Part shown: positions 27,224-36,333 of the stretch, piece by piece
Layout of the letters: the number at the start of each line of letters is the position of its first letter
How positions within the stretch are numbered: the stretch's first letter is position 1
From: JAHEME01 sp034435035
Lineage (GTDB): Bacteria; Chloroflexota; Anaerolineae; Aggregatilineales; UBA3940
Reading direction: 5' to 3'
NCBI GenBank assembly: GCA_034435035.1
Contig: DAOTXW010000079.1
Coordinates: 1 to 64,000 of the forward strand
Length of the DNA stretch: 64,000 nucleotides
Made by a program: the position numbers and the translations under genes
The notes under the pieces: generated by a model
What the model was told of the DNA's origin: nothing
Seen by the model: only the letters and a program-made list of their open reading frames with translations
The model's database searches: none

Positions 27224-29119
27224 TCAGTCCTCTCCGCGCCAGCCATCAATCTGATAGAGGCGCGCCCGTTCTCCATCGTAGATCAGAGTGGTGTGCGCCT
27301 GCAGGAATGCGGGCTGCATATAGAGCGCCTCGTCCTGTCGGCGGGTTTTGAATATCAGAATGTAACTGATATCGCGCTCATGTAGCGCGGCCAGCAGAGC
27401 CTGTTCGTCCACGATTGCCCGGTAGGACAACCGATCTCCCCAGATATCGGAGACCATCTGCGGTGAGAGATAAAGTAAGTTGTTGGTGTTGGCCGTGAGT
27501 ACCCGAGCATTCGGTGTAAGCTGTGTATTCAGCACGGTGATGAGATCCCAGTCGGGGAAATTAGCGCCCGCCACCTCGTCATGCCAGCGCTGCAGATATT
27601 CCTGCCGGTCTTCTATCCCCAGCGCAACCCGATAGGCCCCGCTCCAGTACATAACGCCGAGCCACACAATCAGGTTGCCGGCTAGCACCAGCAGGGCGGC
27701 GCTACGAAGCACTTTGCCCGTCCACCACGGCGCCTTATCCAGTCGATGCAACAGCAGACCCGTCACCACCGACAGAAGCGCCAGTCCCGGCAGAAAGTGG
27801 CGCGCGGCCTGTTTGACCAGGAACCATATTACCGAGAAAGCAAAGGCATACCCCAGCATCCGCCAGGCAGCGCGCTGCCCGCGCAGGTAGCCCATGATCA
27901 GGCCGATCGGGATGGTCAGCAGAAAGATCGGTCCGGCAATGAACCCCAGGTAGAAACGGCGGCCATGCCCCAGAGACATATTCCACAGATTGGTCAGATA
28001 GCCGCCCACCGACCACGAGTAAAAAATCTCAGTCCCCAGCTCGCTGCGTGGGGAGGTCGTCCCGTTCAGCAGCGGTGCCAGCCAGTCAGCAAATACCGGG
28101 TAGAACGGGTTGTGGTGCAAAACCGCGTTGGTTAGGTAATAGGGAAGGGCCGCCGCCAGGATGGCGATTCCGAAAGCAGCGCTGTTCCGAGCCAGGCCAC
28201 GCCAGTCCCGCCGGCGAATCAGCCGGGCCACCAGCCAGATTCCCAGCAGAGCGATGCTGATCAGAGTCTGGTTCTTGGATCCGGCTGCCCACCCCAGGCA
28301 AACCCCGGCCACAATCAGCCAGCCGTCAGCACGCGCAGCGCCGCTATCCCGCCGATCCAGCCAGTGCAGAAAGGCGGCCAACGCCAGCACTTCAAAGAAT
28401 GCCCAGCCCATATCCACTTTGGCGGACTGGGCAAGGTAGCCGGCATCCGGCATGGTATAGGCTGCCACCATGGCCAGAGCCGCTGCCGCGCGTCCGAAAT
28501 ATAACCGGCTCAGTGCATAGATGCTCAGGCACAGAAAAAGGCTCATCCCGAACCCGGTTACCAGCGTGGCCAGACTGAAGCTTGGCCGGATTAGCAGGGC
28601 CCAGGCTGAGAGCATCATCATGTTACCTGGCAGTGTCGAAGCCCAGATGTATGCCGGCTGAATATAACGCCCTGCGGCAACCCACTCCCGGGGTACCAGC
28701 AGATACTGGTTAACCGTATCCCCTTCAATGGGAGGGGCCAGATCCGCGGCCAGGTTCATAATCAGGAAACAGGTGGCAAGCAGGGCGGCCAGCCTGACAA
28801 ACCACGAGGCACCGCGCAGTTGGCCCACCAGCAGCCAGATTGCCGTCACATCCTGCCGCAGATTGCGAATATGAGCGGCTGCCAGCGCGACGCCGAGCAC
28901 TACCAGCCCCCAGCCCATTGCTGGCAAAAGCAGGCCCAGTAGCGCCAGCACAAACAACGCTGTCACCAGCGTGCCCAGACCCAGTGCCAGCGCAAAAGCC
29001 AGATCGGCAGCCCGGCACCATGCCTTCAGCCCGACCAGCGGCCGCAGGGTGCGCCCAACACCATAAATGGCCAGCAGTATCAGCGCAGCCAGTACGAGAT
29101 CGGTCAACAGATCGATCAT
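27224..29119 (-). CDS. GT-C fold polytopic membrane glycosyltransferase
   Basis: Protein of 631 aa with at least ten hydrophobic helices. After an N-terminal block of three or four helices, an outer-loop motif, PPIEGDTVNQYLLVPREWV (Asp as likely catalytic acid), precedes a further helical block. The last 120 residues are soluble and mixed alpha/beta, with DWDLITVLNTQL and ILIFKTRRQDEALY. No family more specific than GT39/GT83-like can be assigned by eye. The start makes an ATGA overlap with the upstream GT4, and amidotransferase copy 2 follows two bases after its stop. It may instead be the chain polymerase or ligase, since no separate one was found in the locus. Confidence 0.7.
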   Translation of the reverse strand: MIDLLTDLVLAALILLAIYGVGRTLRPLVGLKAWCRAADLAFALALGLGTLVTALFVLALLGLLLPAMGWGLVVLGVALAAAHIRNLRQDVTAIWLLVGQLRGASWFVRLAALLATCFLIMNLAADLAPPIEGDTVNQYLLVPREWVAAGRYIQPAYIWASTLPGNMMMLSAWALLIRPSFSLATLVTGFGMSLFLCLSIYALSRLYFGRAAAALAMVAAYTMPDAGYLAQSAKVDMGWAFFEVLALAAFLHWLDRRDSGAARADGWLIVAGVCLGWAAGSKNQTLISIALLGIWLVARLIRRRDWRGLARNSAAFGIAILAAALPYYLTNAVLHHNPFYPVFADWLAPLLNGTTSPRSELGTEIFYSWSVGGYLTNLWNMSLGHGRRFYLGFIAGPIFLLTIPIGLIMGYLRGQRAAWRMLGYAFAFSVIWFLVKQAARHFLPGLALLSVVTGLLLHRLDKAPWWTGKVLRSAALLVLAGNLIVWLGVMYWSGAYRVALGIEDRQEYLQRWHDEVAGANFPDWDLITVLNTQLTPNARVLTANTNNLLYLSPQMVSDIWGDRLSYRAIVDEQALLAALHERDISYILIFKTRRQDEALYMQPAFLQAHTTLIYDGERARLYQIDGWRGED

Positions 29120-30474
29120 GGGAACCGGCCCACAAGGGGATCCAGGAACTGCGCGCGCAGCGCTTCAGCATGCAACGCCAGCTGATGCTGCACATAAGAC
29201 GCCAGGATCAGCAGGGCCCAGCCTGCTGCCAGCAGCTCACGCAGCAGAGCGCGTCGAGGCGGCCCGGCCTGCAGCGCCGCATAGGCATCCCGCATGTGCT
29301 CTGATACGACTGGCAGCGCGAAGGTTCTTTCGGCAAAAGAACGACAGTTCTCTCGCATCTGCGCCAGCCGATCCGGATCGCGCAGCAGAGAGCGTATTGC
29401 TGCTGCCATCTCGCCCGGATCTTGCAGATCGCTGACGAGCCGCCCGGTTTCTCCATCGATCACCAGGTCTTCCGGCCCACCGCAGCGAGTTACCACAACC
29501 GGTATGCCGCAGGCCATGGCCTCCAGCAGGACGATCCCCAGCCCTTCCTGCGTCGAGGGCAGCACAAACAGTTGCGCTCCCTGATAGAGGCGGAGCAGCT
29601 CCTCCGAATAGTGGGGCAAGGAATCGAGCATAACCACTGAGCCGCCCAGGCCAAGCTCCTGCACCAGAGTAGCAGCGCGCCCGTGGGGATTATCGCCCAC
29701 CAGCACCAGCCGCAGTGACGGGTATTCTCGGCGAATTTCGACAAATGCCCGCAGCAGCAGGCCGACATTCTTGCGGCTGTCGTTATAGCGCGCTGCCATT
29801 AACAGGTAATCGCCATGGGGCAAAGATCCGCGCTGCGCCGGGTCCGGGCAGAAGTGCCGGGTATCGATGGGGTACAGCATGGTCTGTACGCGCTCTGCAG
29901 CGTCTGGAACTGCCTGGCGAACCCAGCGTGCTGCATAATCACTTAATGTCAGGATCCGACCGGCTCCGCGCAGCGCAGCGCGCTCCTGAGCCAGCAAGAA
30001 GTGCCACAGCGGACTCGTCAGTATGTCCTGAGCCCACCGATCTCCCACCTGGACTTTCGACTCGAGTTCAGCCTGATAGCCTGTTGCAATCCACAATACA
30101 TAAGGGATCCCGCGCAGTGCCAGCGGCAGGGCGACATGGGCGCTCCCGGAGATGACGAATACAGCCGAATGCTGCCCCATCAGCGGCCCAAGCAGGAAAT
30201 AAGGGTTGAGATAGAAAAGCCAGATCGGCAGGCCCAGCGGCGGCGTCAGCACCGTTCGCCGCCCATTCTCGTCAACCTCTCGCGGGGAGATATTCCGAAT
30301 GACGGCTTTCAGTCGCGCCCATCGGCTGAGCGTAAGGCCAATCTCAGCCCGGTAGACAACCGGCTTGTAGCCCCATTCCTCCATCAAACGGTAGACAGCG
30401 TCGACCATCGAGGGAACACCACCGATCGGGGCTTCGACGTCAATGGTCAGGATTGCCGCGCTTCTGCTCATCAT
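29116..30474 (-). CDS. Glycosyltransferase family 4 (paralogue of next upstream gene)
   Basis: GT-B glycosyltransferase of 452 aa. The N-terminus (AAILTIDVEAPIGGVPSMVD) is unlike standard GT4 and is shared with the preceding gene, whose equivalent reads ATILTIETTHLGGVPSLVD. The C-terminal domain has YLLMAARYNDSRKNVGLLL and EGLGIVLLEAMACG. A C-terminal extension of about 50 residues beyond the paralogue contains a short hydrophobic stretch near AGWALLILASYV. A second ATG follows the first codon, so the start may be one residue later. It is 13 bases downstream of its paralogue and overlaps the GT-C gene by ATGA. The sugar is unknown. Confidence 0.83.
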   Translation of the reverse strand: MMSRSAAILTIDVEAPIGGVPSMVDAVYRLMEEWGYKPVVYRAEIGLTLSRWARLKAVIRNISPREVDENGRRTVLTPPLGLPIWLFYLNPYFLLGPLMGQHSAVFVISGSAHVALPLALRGIPYVLWIATGYQAELESKVQVGDRWAQDILTSPLWHFLLAQERAALRGAGRILTLSDYAARWVRQAVPDAAERVQTMLYPIDTRHFCPDPAQRGSLPHGDYLLMAARYNDSRKNVGLLLRAFVEIRREYPSLRLVLVGDNPHGRAATLVQELGLGGSVVMLDSLPHYSEELLRLYQGAQLFVLPSTQEGLGIVLLEAMACGIPVVVTRCGGPEDLVIDGETGRLVSDLQDPGEMAAAIRSLLRDPDRLAQMRENCRSFAERTFALPVVSEHMRDAYAALQAGPPRRALLRELLAAGWALLILASYVQHQLALHAEALRAQFLDPLVGRFP

Positions 30475-30487
30475 CGTGCCCGATCAT

Positions 30488-31705
30488 CTACCCCCGCCTG
30501 ATAGCGTCCTGAACTCGCTCAAATGCCTGCCGCATCATGGGCTCAATCGCCTGCCAGGAACAGTATGTCTGCACAAACTCCACGCAGGCCCGACGCATAG
30601 GCTCCAACTGCGCCGGGTTTTCAAGGAGATCGACGATCGCCCTGGCCATAGCGTCGGGATTGTCCCGCGGCACAAGCCTGCCCGTCGCGCCATCGCGGAC
30701 AATGGTTTCCGGTCCGCCGGAACGCGTTGAAACGACCGGTGTACCGCAGGCCATCGCCTCAAGCAGCACAATCCCCAGCCCTTCCTGCTGCGAGGGCAGT
30801 ACGAACAATGCTGCCTGCTGGTAGAGTCTCAATAACTCCTCCCGCGGCACCACGCCTCTGAGGCTAACCACGTCCTCAAGCCCGAGCGATTTTATCAGCA
30901 TCCGGATAGGATCGCCGGGCTGCTCTCCAACGAGTACCAAACGCACATCCGGCAACCTGGCCCGGACGCGGGCAAAGGCCTGGATAAGCAGATGGACATT
31001 CTTGCGTGCATCACCCGCCCGCCCCACCATTAACAACAGGCGCTCACGGGCTTTGTCACCGCGGGGGCCATCTGCAGGCCGGAAGAAAGTAGTATCCAGA
31101 GGGAAATGTGCGATCTGGATGTAATCAGCGGCTTCCGGGACCCGGCCAGCGATGCTCTCAGCCGTGTACCGGCTGAGCGCGAGGATGCATGTGGCCCGCC
31201 GGAGGGCCAGACGCTCCTGTGCCTGCAGAAGCGGCCATGTCGGGCTGTGCAGCACACGCTGCGCCCATTTCTCCCCTGCATCAGCCCGCGCGCAGATTTC
31301 ATCTTCGTACAGGGTGGCAGTCCAGAGAGCGTAGGGGATCCGCCGCAGTGCCAGCGGAAGTGCGACGTGAGCACTGCCGGAGCAGACAAACACCGGTGTA
31401 AGCCGGCTCAGCACTGTGCCAGACAGATAATGCGGTACCAGGTAGCTCAGCCAGAAGGGTACCGGCATAGCCGGCACCAGCAAGATGCGCTGGCTGCCTC
31501 GTTCGTGGCTGATCCACGGCCTGCGCCGCTGATAGGTGATCGCCAGCCGTTGCCATGGGCTGACATCCCCCAGCACAGATTGTGCCCAGGTGATGGTCGG
31601 TGCCAGCCCCCACGACTCCATCATCCGGTAGATCGTGTCAACCAGCGACGGTACGCCACCCAGGTGAGTTGTTTCGATCGTCAGGATAGTGGCAGAACTA
31701 CCCAT
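30488..31705 (-). CDS. Glycosyltransferase family 4 (paralogue pair member)
   Basis: GT-B glycosyltransferase of 405 aa, closely related to the following gene through its whole length: shared GSAHVALPLALR in the N-terminal half, LLLMVGRAGDARKNVHLL opening the nucleotide-sugar domain, and EGLGIVLLEAMACG as E-x7-E. The unusual N-terminal ILTIETTHLGGVPSLVD replaces the common glycine-rich turn. It lies nine bases after the epimerase stop. The tandem copies suggest a recent local duplication followed by divergence. Donor and acceptor are not readable. Confidence 0.83.
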   Translation of the reverse strand: MGSSATILTIETTHLGGVPSLVDTIYRMMESWGLAPTITWAQSVLGDVSPWQRLAITYQRRRPWISHERGSQRILLVPAMPVPFWLSYLVPHYLSGTVLSRLTPVFVCSGSAHVALPLALRRIPYALWTATLYEDEICARADAGEKWAQRVLHSPTWPLLQAQERLALRRATCILALSRYTAESIAGRVPEAADYIQIAHFPLDTTFFRPADGPRGDKARERLLLMVGRAGDARKNVHLLIQAFARVRARLPDVRLVLVGEQPGDPIRMLIKSLGLEDVVSLRGVVPREELLRLYQQAALFVLPSQQEGLGIVLLEAMACGTPVVSTRSGGPETIVRDGATGRLVPRDNPDAMARAIVDLLENPAQLEPMRRACVEFVQTYCSWQAIEPMMRQAFERVQDAIRRG

Positions 31706-31714
31706 CGAGGCCGG

Positions 31715-32785
31715 TCATTCGCGGGAGGCGCGCTCCGCCAGCTGAGCGCGAGCGCGCAGCAGCAGATCGCGGTTCTGCTGAGCCCAATCAAACAGACGTC
31801 GGACCCCGTCCTGAACACGAACAGATGGCTGCCAGCCCAGCACCCGCCTGGCTTTGCCGATGTCACTAACATAGACCCGCTGATCGCCAGGGCGCCAATC
31901 ATCATAGCGGATCTGCATCGATCTACCCCTCAGCGCCTCAAGCATGGCGATCAGGTCGAGCAGCGAGATCACCTGCCCCGCCCCTCCGCCGATATTGAAT
32001 ATTTGCCCGACAGCGGCCTCAGGCTTAGCGATCACAGCCTGATAGGCATCCACCAAGTCGTCGATGTACAGGACATCCCGCACCTGCCTGCCGTCGCCAA
32101 ACAGAGTCAGTGGCAGGTCCAGCACTGCTGCCAGCGTGAAATAGGCCAGCCAACCCTGATCTTCGACCCCAAACTGCCAGATGCCATAGATGCAGGACTG
32201 CCGGAAAACAGTCGTGCGCAGGCCGTAAATGCGTGCATAGTCACGCATGTATTGATCGCCGGTCCCTTTCGAACAACCATAGGGGGAGTGAAAATCTACA
32301 GGCTGACTCTCCGGTACGCCATCCAGTAGCCCGACATACTGATAGCGCCCCTCGATCAGCTCCGTCCCGATATCCTCCATGCCACCATACACCTTGTTAG
32401 TCGACGTGTACAGGATGATCGGGTTGTGGGTCTCGCTCAGGGTCTCACGCGCTGCTTCCAGCACATTGAAGGTTCCCAGGGCATTGGCTTCAAAGTCATG
32501 GCGGGGGTTGGTCACCGACTTGGTCACCGCGGTCTGCCCTGCTGCATGCAGAACCGCATCTGCCGCAGCCACATGGGGCAGCAGGGCAGCATAATCCCTG
32601 ACATCTGCCTCTACAAAGGTCAGAGCAGCAGCCGACGGGTGCTGGCGGATCCAGTCCAGATTCAGGCTCGCGCCAATCCGCGACATGTTGTCGAACACGG
32701 TGACTGCCCAGCCCATCTCCAGAAAGCGTCGTGCCGTGTGACTGCCGATAAACCCGGCGCCGCCGGTGACCAGTAAACGCGGCAT
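31715..32785 (-). CDS. CDP-paratose 2-epimerase-like extended SDR
   Basis: NAD-binding sugar nucleotide enzyme, 356 aa. It has GGAGFIGSHTA (Rossmann), TSTNKVYGG, catalytic YGCSK (Tyr-x3-Lys), FRQSCIYG followed by QFGVEDQGWLAYF, and GDGRQVRDVLYIDD. The FRQS..YG...Q..EDQGW pattern is characteristic of the CDP-paratose/tyvelose epimerase subgroup. None of the other CDP-dideoxy-sugar synthesis genes is in this window, so the real substrate may be another NDP-sugar. It sits three bases from the methyltransferase and nine from the next GT4, clearly in one operon. Confidence 0.83.
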   Translation of the reverse strand: MPRLLVTGGAGFIGSHTARRFLEMGWAVTVFDNMSRIGASLNLDWIRQHPSAAALTFVEADVRDYAALLPHVAAADAVLHAAGQTAVTKSVTNPRHDFEANALGTFNVLEAARETLSETHNPIILYTSTNKVYGGMEDIGTELIEGRYQYVGLLDGVPESQPVDFHSPYGCSKGTGDQYMRDYARIYGLRTTVFRQSCIYGIWQFGVEDQGWLAYFTLAAVLDLPLTLFGDGRQVRDVLYIDDLVDAYQAVIAKPEAAVGQIFNIGGGAGQVISLLDLIAMLEALRGRSMQIRYDDWRPGDQRVYVSDIGKARRVLGWQPSVRVQDGVRRLFDWAQQNRDLLLRARAQLAERASRE

Positions 32786-32787
32786 AG

Positions 32788-33456
32788 TCAGTTCTGCCCC
32801 ATTCGTTCGCCAACGTAGATGATATCGGGGGCCACCTGCTGGTTATGGAAGACCCCGATCCGGTGCAGCCCGGTCAGCAGATAGCGGGCTGCCTGGCGGG
32901 CCACCCGGCCTCCACGCACAAACTCGGCCAATGCCAGCAGGATCGTCTGGCTCCCTTCCAGGGTAACGAGCAGCGTGTGGAAGCCAAACGCTTCGACAAC
33001 CCCGCGCAGCCTGTCCGGAGTGTATTCCCGCACATGCGTCCTGTCGATGTAATGCAAATAGGTCAGCCCATAAATCGGCAGGGGGCCAGCGTCACTGTGC
33101 GGCACCGAGATAATCACACGCCCGCGGCACACCCGCGAAACTTCCCGCAGGATGCCACTTTCGTCCTGAAGATGCTCCAGAATGTCGTACATTACGACGA
33201 CGTCGAATGCCTGGTCTGGAAAGGGCAGCGGCGCAGTGATCTCGCGCTCCAGCATCTGGATACGCGGATCCTCCACACGATTCGTCTGGTCGATCCCGGT
33301 GACCTGAAAGCCTGCGTCAGCCAGGGCACTGGCATACCACCCTCGCCCGCAGCCGAGATCCAGCGCAGTCCTGCCCGTTGCGTAGCGGTGCAAGTATTTC
33401 ATCTTAGCATTCGAGGGGCTGTTCATCCAGCCAACATTCTGAGGAACCATAGACAT
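32788..33456 (-). CDS. Class I SAM-dependent methyltransferase
   Basis: Methyltransferase_11-type protein, 222 aa. It has LDLGCGRGWYASALADAGF (SAM motif I, near residue 32), acidic motif II GIDQTN, and DVVVMYDILEHLQDE (motif IV region). No transmembrane segments are seen. ATG at 33456 and 33450 are both possible. It is first in its transcription block, with a promoter-like sequence 41 bases upstream, and is followed by the epimerase two bases later. It probably O- or N-methylates a sugar or a glycan intermediate; the acceptor is unknown. Confidence 0.85.
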   Translation of the reverse strand: MSMVPQNVGWMNSPSNAKMKYLHRYATGRTALDLGCGRGWYASALADAGFQVTGIDQTNRVEDPRIQMLEREITAPLPFPDQAFDVVVMYDILEHLQDESGILREVSRVCRGRVIISVPHSDAGPLPIYGLTYLHYIDRTHVREYTPDRLRGVVEAFGFHTLLVTLEGSQTILLALAEFVRGGRVARQAARYLLTGLHRIGVFHNQQVAPDIIYVGERMGQN

Positions 33457-33496
33457 CCATCAGGCGGCAGGTCTGCGTGGGCGTTGCACCCGTGCG

Positions 33497-33524
33497 ATTG
33501 TAACATGCTGACTTATTCCTGCAA
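33497..33524 (-). promoter_or_regulatory. Candidate extended -10 promoter for the methyltransferase block
   Basis: On the minus strand TTGCAG (33519-33524), a 16-base spacer and TACAAT (33497-33502) occur, with TG one base before the -10 (TGTTACAAT). It is 41 bases upstream of the methyltransferase start. The rest of the 227-base gap 33457-33683 holds no gene I can recognise and no convincing terminator for the preceding GT4. Confidence 0.5.
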
Positions 33525-33683
33525 CCCTGATGCGCTCTCTCAGATTAAACAGCTCAGTCGCATTTAGGGATGCCCCGGTTTCCGCTGGGCGCATATTCCC
33601 ATTCCATGCTGCCAGAAATCAAAACAGGCGGCCAGAGCCTGGTAAAGTATCGCCAGGGTGCAACGCCCTATCGACTGGTGTGG

Positions 33684-34847
33684 TTATGCGTCATCAGCTG
33701 TACTTGGTGCTTCTGCCGCCAGCGTGCGGTAGTGACCGGCTAGCTCCCGTTGATAAGCCTGCCACGTGAACTGCTGGACGTAGCTATGCGCCGATCGGCC
33801 CATCTCGCGGCGTAGATGTTCATCTCTGTAAAAGCGCAGCAGTCGATCCGCCAGGGCGTCAGGGTCCCGTATGGGGATCACATATCCATCCTGCCCGTCG
33901 CGAATGGCAGCGCCGACATTCTCTGTGACGATGACGGGCAGGCCGCAGGCAGCAGCCTCATACACCACCATACCGAAGCCTTCCTCGATGGATGGCAGAG
34001 CCAGCACAGAAGCCGAGTTGTACAGCGCGGGAAGCTGCTCCTGTGGCACAAAGGGCACGTGCCGATAGAGTCCCTCGTAGCGGGGCAGAAATACCCGGCT
34101 GTCGGCACCTTTCCATCCGACCAGAACCAGTTCCGCATCTGGCAGATTCAGGCGCCGAAAAGCTTCCAGCAGATACTGGACGCCCTTGCGGAGGCAGATC
34201 AGGCCGACAAACATCACCCGGAACGTGCGGTTGGTGCGGGCTGCCGGGCTAAAACGCGCCGGATCAAATCCGAGGTGGACCCGGCGCAGACGCGCCTCAG
34301 GGATGCCCTGCGACAGCATCGTCCGGGCAACAAAGTCTGAACAGACTGCGATGGCATCAGCTTCTTCATACTCCTGCATATGGCGGCGTATCAGCCAGTG
34401 CATACCAGCAGGATAAGGAATGCCATAGCGGTCGAACTCCTCGCGCATCAGCGAGTCCTGCACCAGGGGGTGGGCGCTGGATCGCTCGATCAGGATGCGA
34501 GCGCCCATCCGGCGAGCCCGTCGGAGCGAGTAGAGACTCATGTGATTCCAGCCGTGGAACACTTCTGCGGGCACTAGATGCTGGCTCGCCAGCCAATCAT
34601 AGAGGCGGTCACGGATCAGGTAGGAGAAGTACTGGCTGTTGGGGCTGGGGAAGTACTGGATGGCCTGGCCGATCAGGTTGGGCAGCGGCACACGACGGAT
34701 CAGCGCCGGATCAATTCCGCGTTCACGTGGATCAGCGATGCCGATAATGAAACGACGCAGATACCCCGCAGCCGCGGCACCCCGGGCAGCATGATAGGCA
34801 TGGAACACCCCGCCTGAGGAGATCACGACACGGATATCTGAGGTCAT
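33684..34847 (-). CDS. Glycosyltransferase family 4 (tandem paralogue)
   Basis: GT-B glycosyltransferase of 387 aa. It has RVVISSGGVFHAYHAARGA at the N-terminus, ERSSAHP in the middle, FVGLICLRKGVQYLLEAF opening the second domain, and EGFGMVVYEAAACG as E-x7-E. It is nearly collinear with the gene directly upstream. The start overlaps that gene's stop as ATGA. It is the last gene of the carbamoyltransferase block. The sugar is unknown. The ERSSAHP and FHAYHLARGA features recur in a recognisable GT4 subgroup but give no substrate. Confidence 0.85.
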   Translation of the reverse strand: MTSDIRVVISSGGVFHAYHAARGAAAAGYLRRFIIGIADPRERGIDPALIRRVPLPNLIGQAIQYFPSPNSQYFSYLIRDRLYDWLASQHLVPAEVFHGWNHMSLYSLRRARRMGARILIERSSAHPLVQDSLMREEFDRYGIPYPAGMHWLIRRHMQEYEEADAIAVCSDFVARTMLSQGIPEARLRRVHLGFDPARFSPAARTNRTFRVMFVGLICLRKGVQYLLEAFRRLNLPDAELVLVGWKGADSRVFLPRYEGLYRHVPFVPQEQLPALYNSASVLALPSIEEGFGMVVYEAAACGLPVIVTENVGAAIRDGQDGYVIPIRDPDALADRLLRFYRDEHLRREMGRSAHSYVQQFTWQAYQRELAGHYRTLAAEAPSTADDA

Positions 34848-36004
34848 CGGCGATCACTCGACTCCGCACACAGGTTGTCATAGTGCGCCTTCAGCTCCTC
34901 ATGATAAGCCTGCCAGGTGAACCGCTGGACAAACTCGCGGGCAGACTGCCCCATTTCATGGCGGAGGCGCTCATCGCGGTACAGGCGCAGCAGGCGGTCG
35001 GCCAGGGCATCAGAGTCGCGGATGGGCACAACGAAGCCATCCTGCCCATCGCGGACCGCGGCGCCGACGTTCTCCGTGATGATGACTGGCAGCCCGCAGG
35101 CTGCGGCTTCATAAACCACCATGCCAAACCCATCTTGCAGGGAGGGTAGCACAAACACGGACGCGCTGCTGTACAGCTCGGGCAGCTGATCCTGGGGTAC
35201 GAACCAGATATGGCGGAACAGACCCTGGTAGCGGGGCAGGAACGATCGGCTGTCCGGGTAGGCCCCGCCGACAAATACCAGCTCGGCATCAGGCAGATTC
35301 AGCTGCCGAAAGGCTTCGAGCAGATACTGCACGCCTTTCTGGAGGCTGACTGACCCCACGAATAGAATACGGAACGGGCGTGCGGTGCGGACACCGGGGA
35401 CGGGTGCGAAGCGCTCCGGCGCAAAGCCCAGATGCACCCGGCGCAGCTTGGTCTCCGGGATGCCGCTGGCAACCATCGTACGCCAGACAAAATCCGAGGG
35501 CACCATAATGGCATCGGCCAGGGCGTACTCGTCCAAATGCTTCTGAATAACCAATCTGTCGCCCTGCGGGAAACGTAGGCCGTAGCGGGCGTATTCTTCG
35601 GCCAGCAGGTTGTGCGTTAGAACCGGGTGGGCCGACGAACGCTCGACAATGGTTTTCATCCCCAGCTGCCGTGCCCGGCGCATTGAGTACAAGCCAAAGT
35701 GATTGAAGACATGGAAAATATCGCCGCCGTCTACATAACGACGCGCTAGCCAGTCATAGAGGTTGTCACGGACGTAATACTGGATATACAGGCTGAGGCC
35801 GCCCGGCAGTCGGCGTATTATCTGCCCGAGCAGCTCCGGCACGATCACCTGGCGGACACGCGAGCGGTCGATGCCGACCTCATGCCGATCATAGAAGCCG
35901 GTGATGAAGCGTTTCAGGTAGCCGGCTTTCTGTGCACCGCGAGCGAGATGGTAGGCATGAAACTGCCCGCCTGAGGAGACGATGATATCGAGCGCATGCC
36001 GCAT
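34844..36004 (-). CDS. Glycosyltransferase family 4 (tandem paralogue)
   Basis: GT-B glycosyltransferase of 386 aa and the close sister of the following gene: IIVSSGGQFHAYHLARGA, ERSSAHP, FVGSVSLQKGVQYLLEAF and DGFGMVVYEAAACG. In this copy the first acid of the E-x7-E motif is Asp instead of Glu, a conservative change that may alter donor binding. ATG at 36004 has a purine-rich GGGGA about seven bases upstream. It follows DUF5989 after a hairpin-containing 97-base gap. Substrate unknown. Confidence 0.85.
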   Translation of the reverse strand: MRHALDIIVSSGGQFHAYHLARGAQKAGYLKRFITGFYDRHEVGIDRSRVRQVIVPELLGQIIRRLPGGLSLYIQYYVRDNLYDWLARRYVDGGDIFHVFNHFGLYSMRRARQLGMKTIVERSSAHPVLTHNLLAEEYARYGLRFPQGDRLVIQKHLDEYALADAIMVPSDFVWRTMVASGIPETKLRRVHLGFAPERFAPVPGVRTARPFRILFVGSVSLQKGVQYLLEAFRQLNLPDAELVFVGGAYPDSRSFLPRYQGLFRHIWFVPQDQLPELYSSASVFVLPSLQDGFGMVVYEAAACGLPVIITENVGAAVRDGQDGFVVPIRDSDALADRLLRLYRDERLRHEMGQSAREFVQRFTWQAYHEELKAHYDNLCAESSDRR

Positions 36005-36017
36005 GGGGCTATCCCCG

Positions 36018-36054
36018 GCTCAAAGCGGAGGGGCCGTGCAAATGCCGGCCCCTC
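36018..36054 (-). terminator. Hairpin (partial terminator or attenuator) after DUF5989
   Basis: A 9-bp perfect stem, 36028-36036 with 36046-36054, encloses a nine-base loop. On the minus strand it is followed by CGCTTTGAGC, only a weak T-run. It lies 47 bases after the DUF5989 stop and 24 bases before the GT4 start, so it could reduce but not block read-through into the glycosyltransferases. Confidence 0.45.
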
Positions 36055-36101
36055 TCCGGTAAATCCAGGTCAGCTTGCCCCTCACCGGGCTGCCGGCGGC
36101 T

Positions 36102-36284
36102 TTAGAACAGCGTGTAGATAAACGGCCCAACACCCGAAGCCGAGGCAAAAATCAGGAGAAAGCCGAACAGCAGCAGCACAACCACCATCGGGATCAGCCA
36201 CCACAGCTTGCGGGCCCACAGGAACTTAAGAAACTCCCCCACGATGCCGAGATTATTGCCCATATTCTTGAAAAACTGGATCAT
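36102..36284 (-). CDS. DUF5989 small membrane protein
   Basis: Short protein of 60 aa, FLKFLWARKLWWLIPMVVVL then a glycine turn and ending GVGPFIYTLF, with one or two membrane helices. This matches DUF5989, a small family found next to NodU/CmcH-type carbamoyltransferases. ATG at 36284 has AGGAG eight bases upstream; a 12-residue extension to 36320 lacks a site. It lies 49 bases after the carbamoyltransferase stop. In the arrangement I know, an SxtJ-like membrane protein usually sits between the two; none is present here. The function is unknown. Confidence 0.85.
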   Translation of the reverse strand: MIQFFKNMGNNLGIVGEFLKFLWARKLWWLIPMVVVLLLFGFLLIFASASGVGPFIYTLF

Positions 36285-36333
36285 CGTCTCCACTCCTGCC
36301 GGGAGCCAACCCGGCCCCAATCATCTACCCCCG

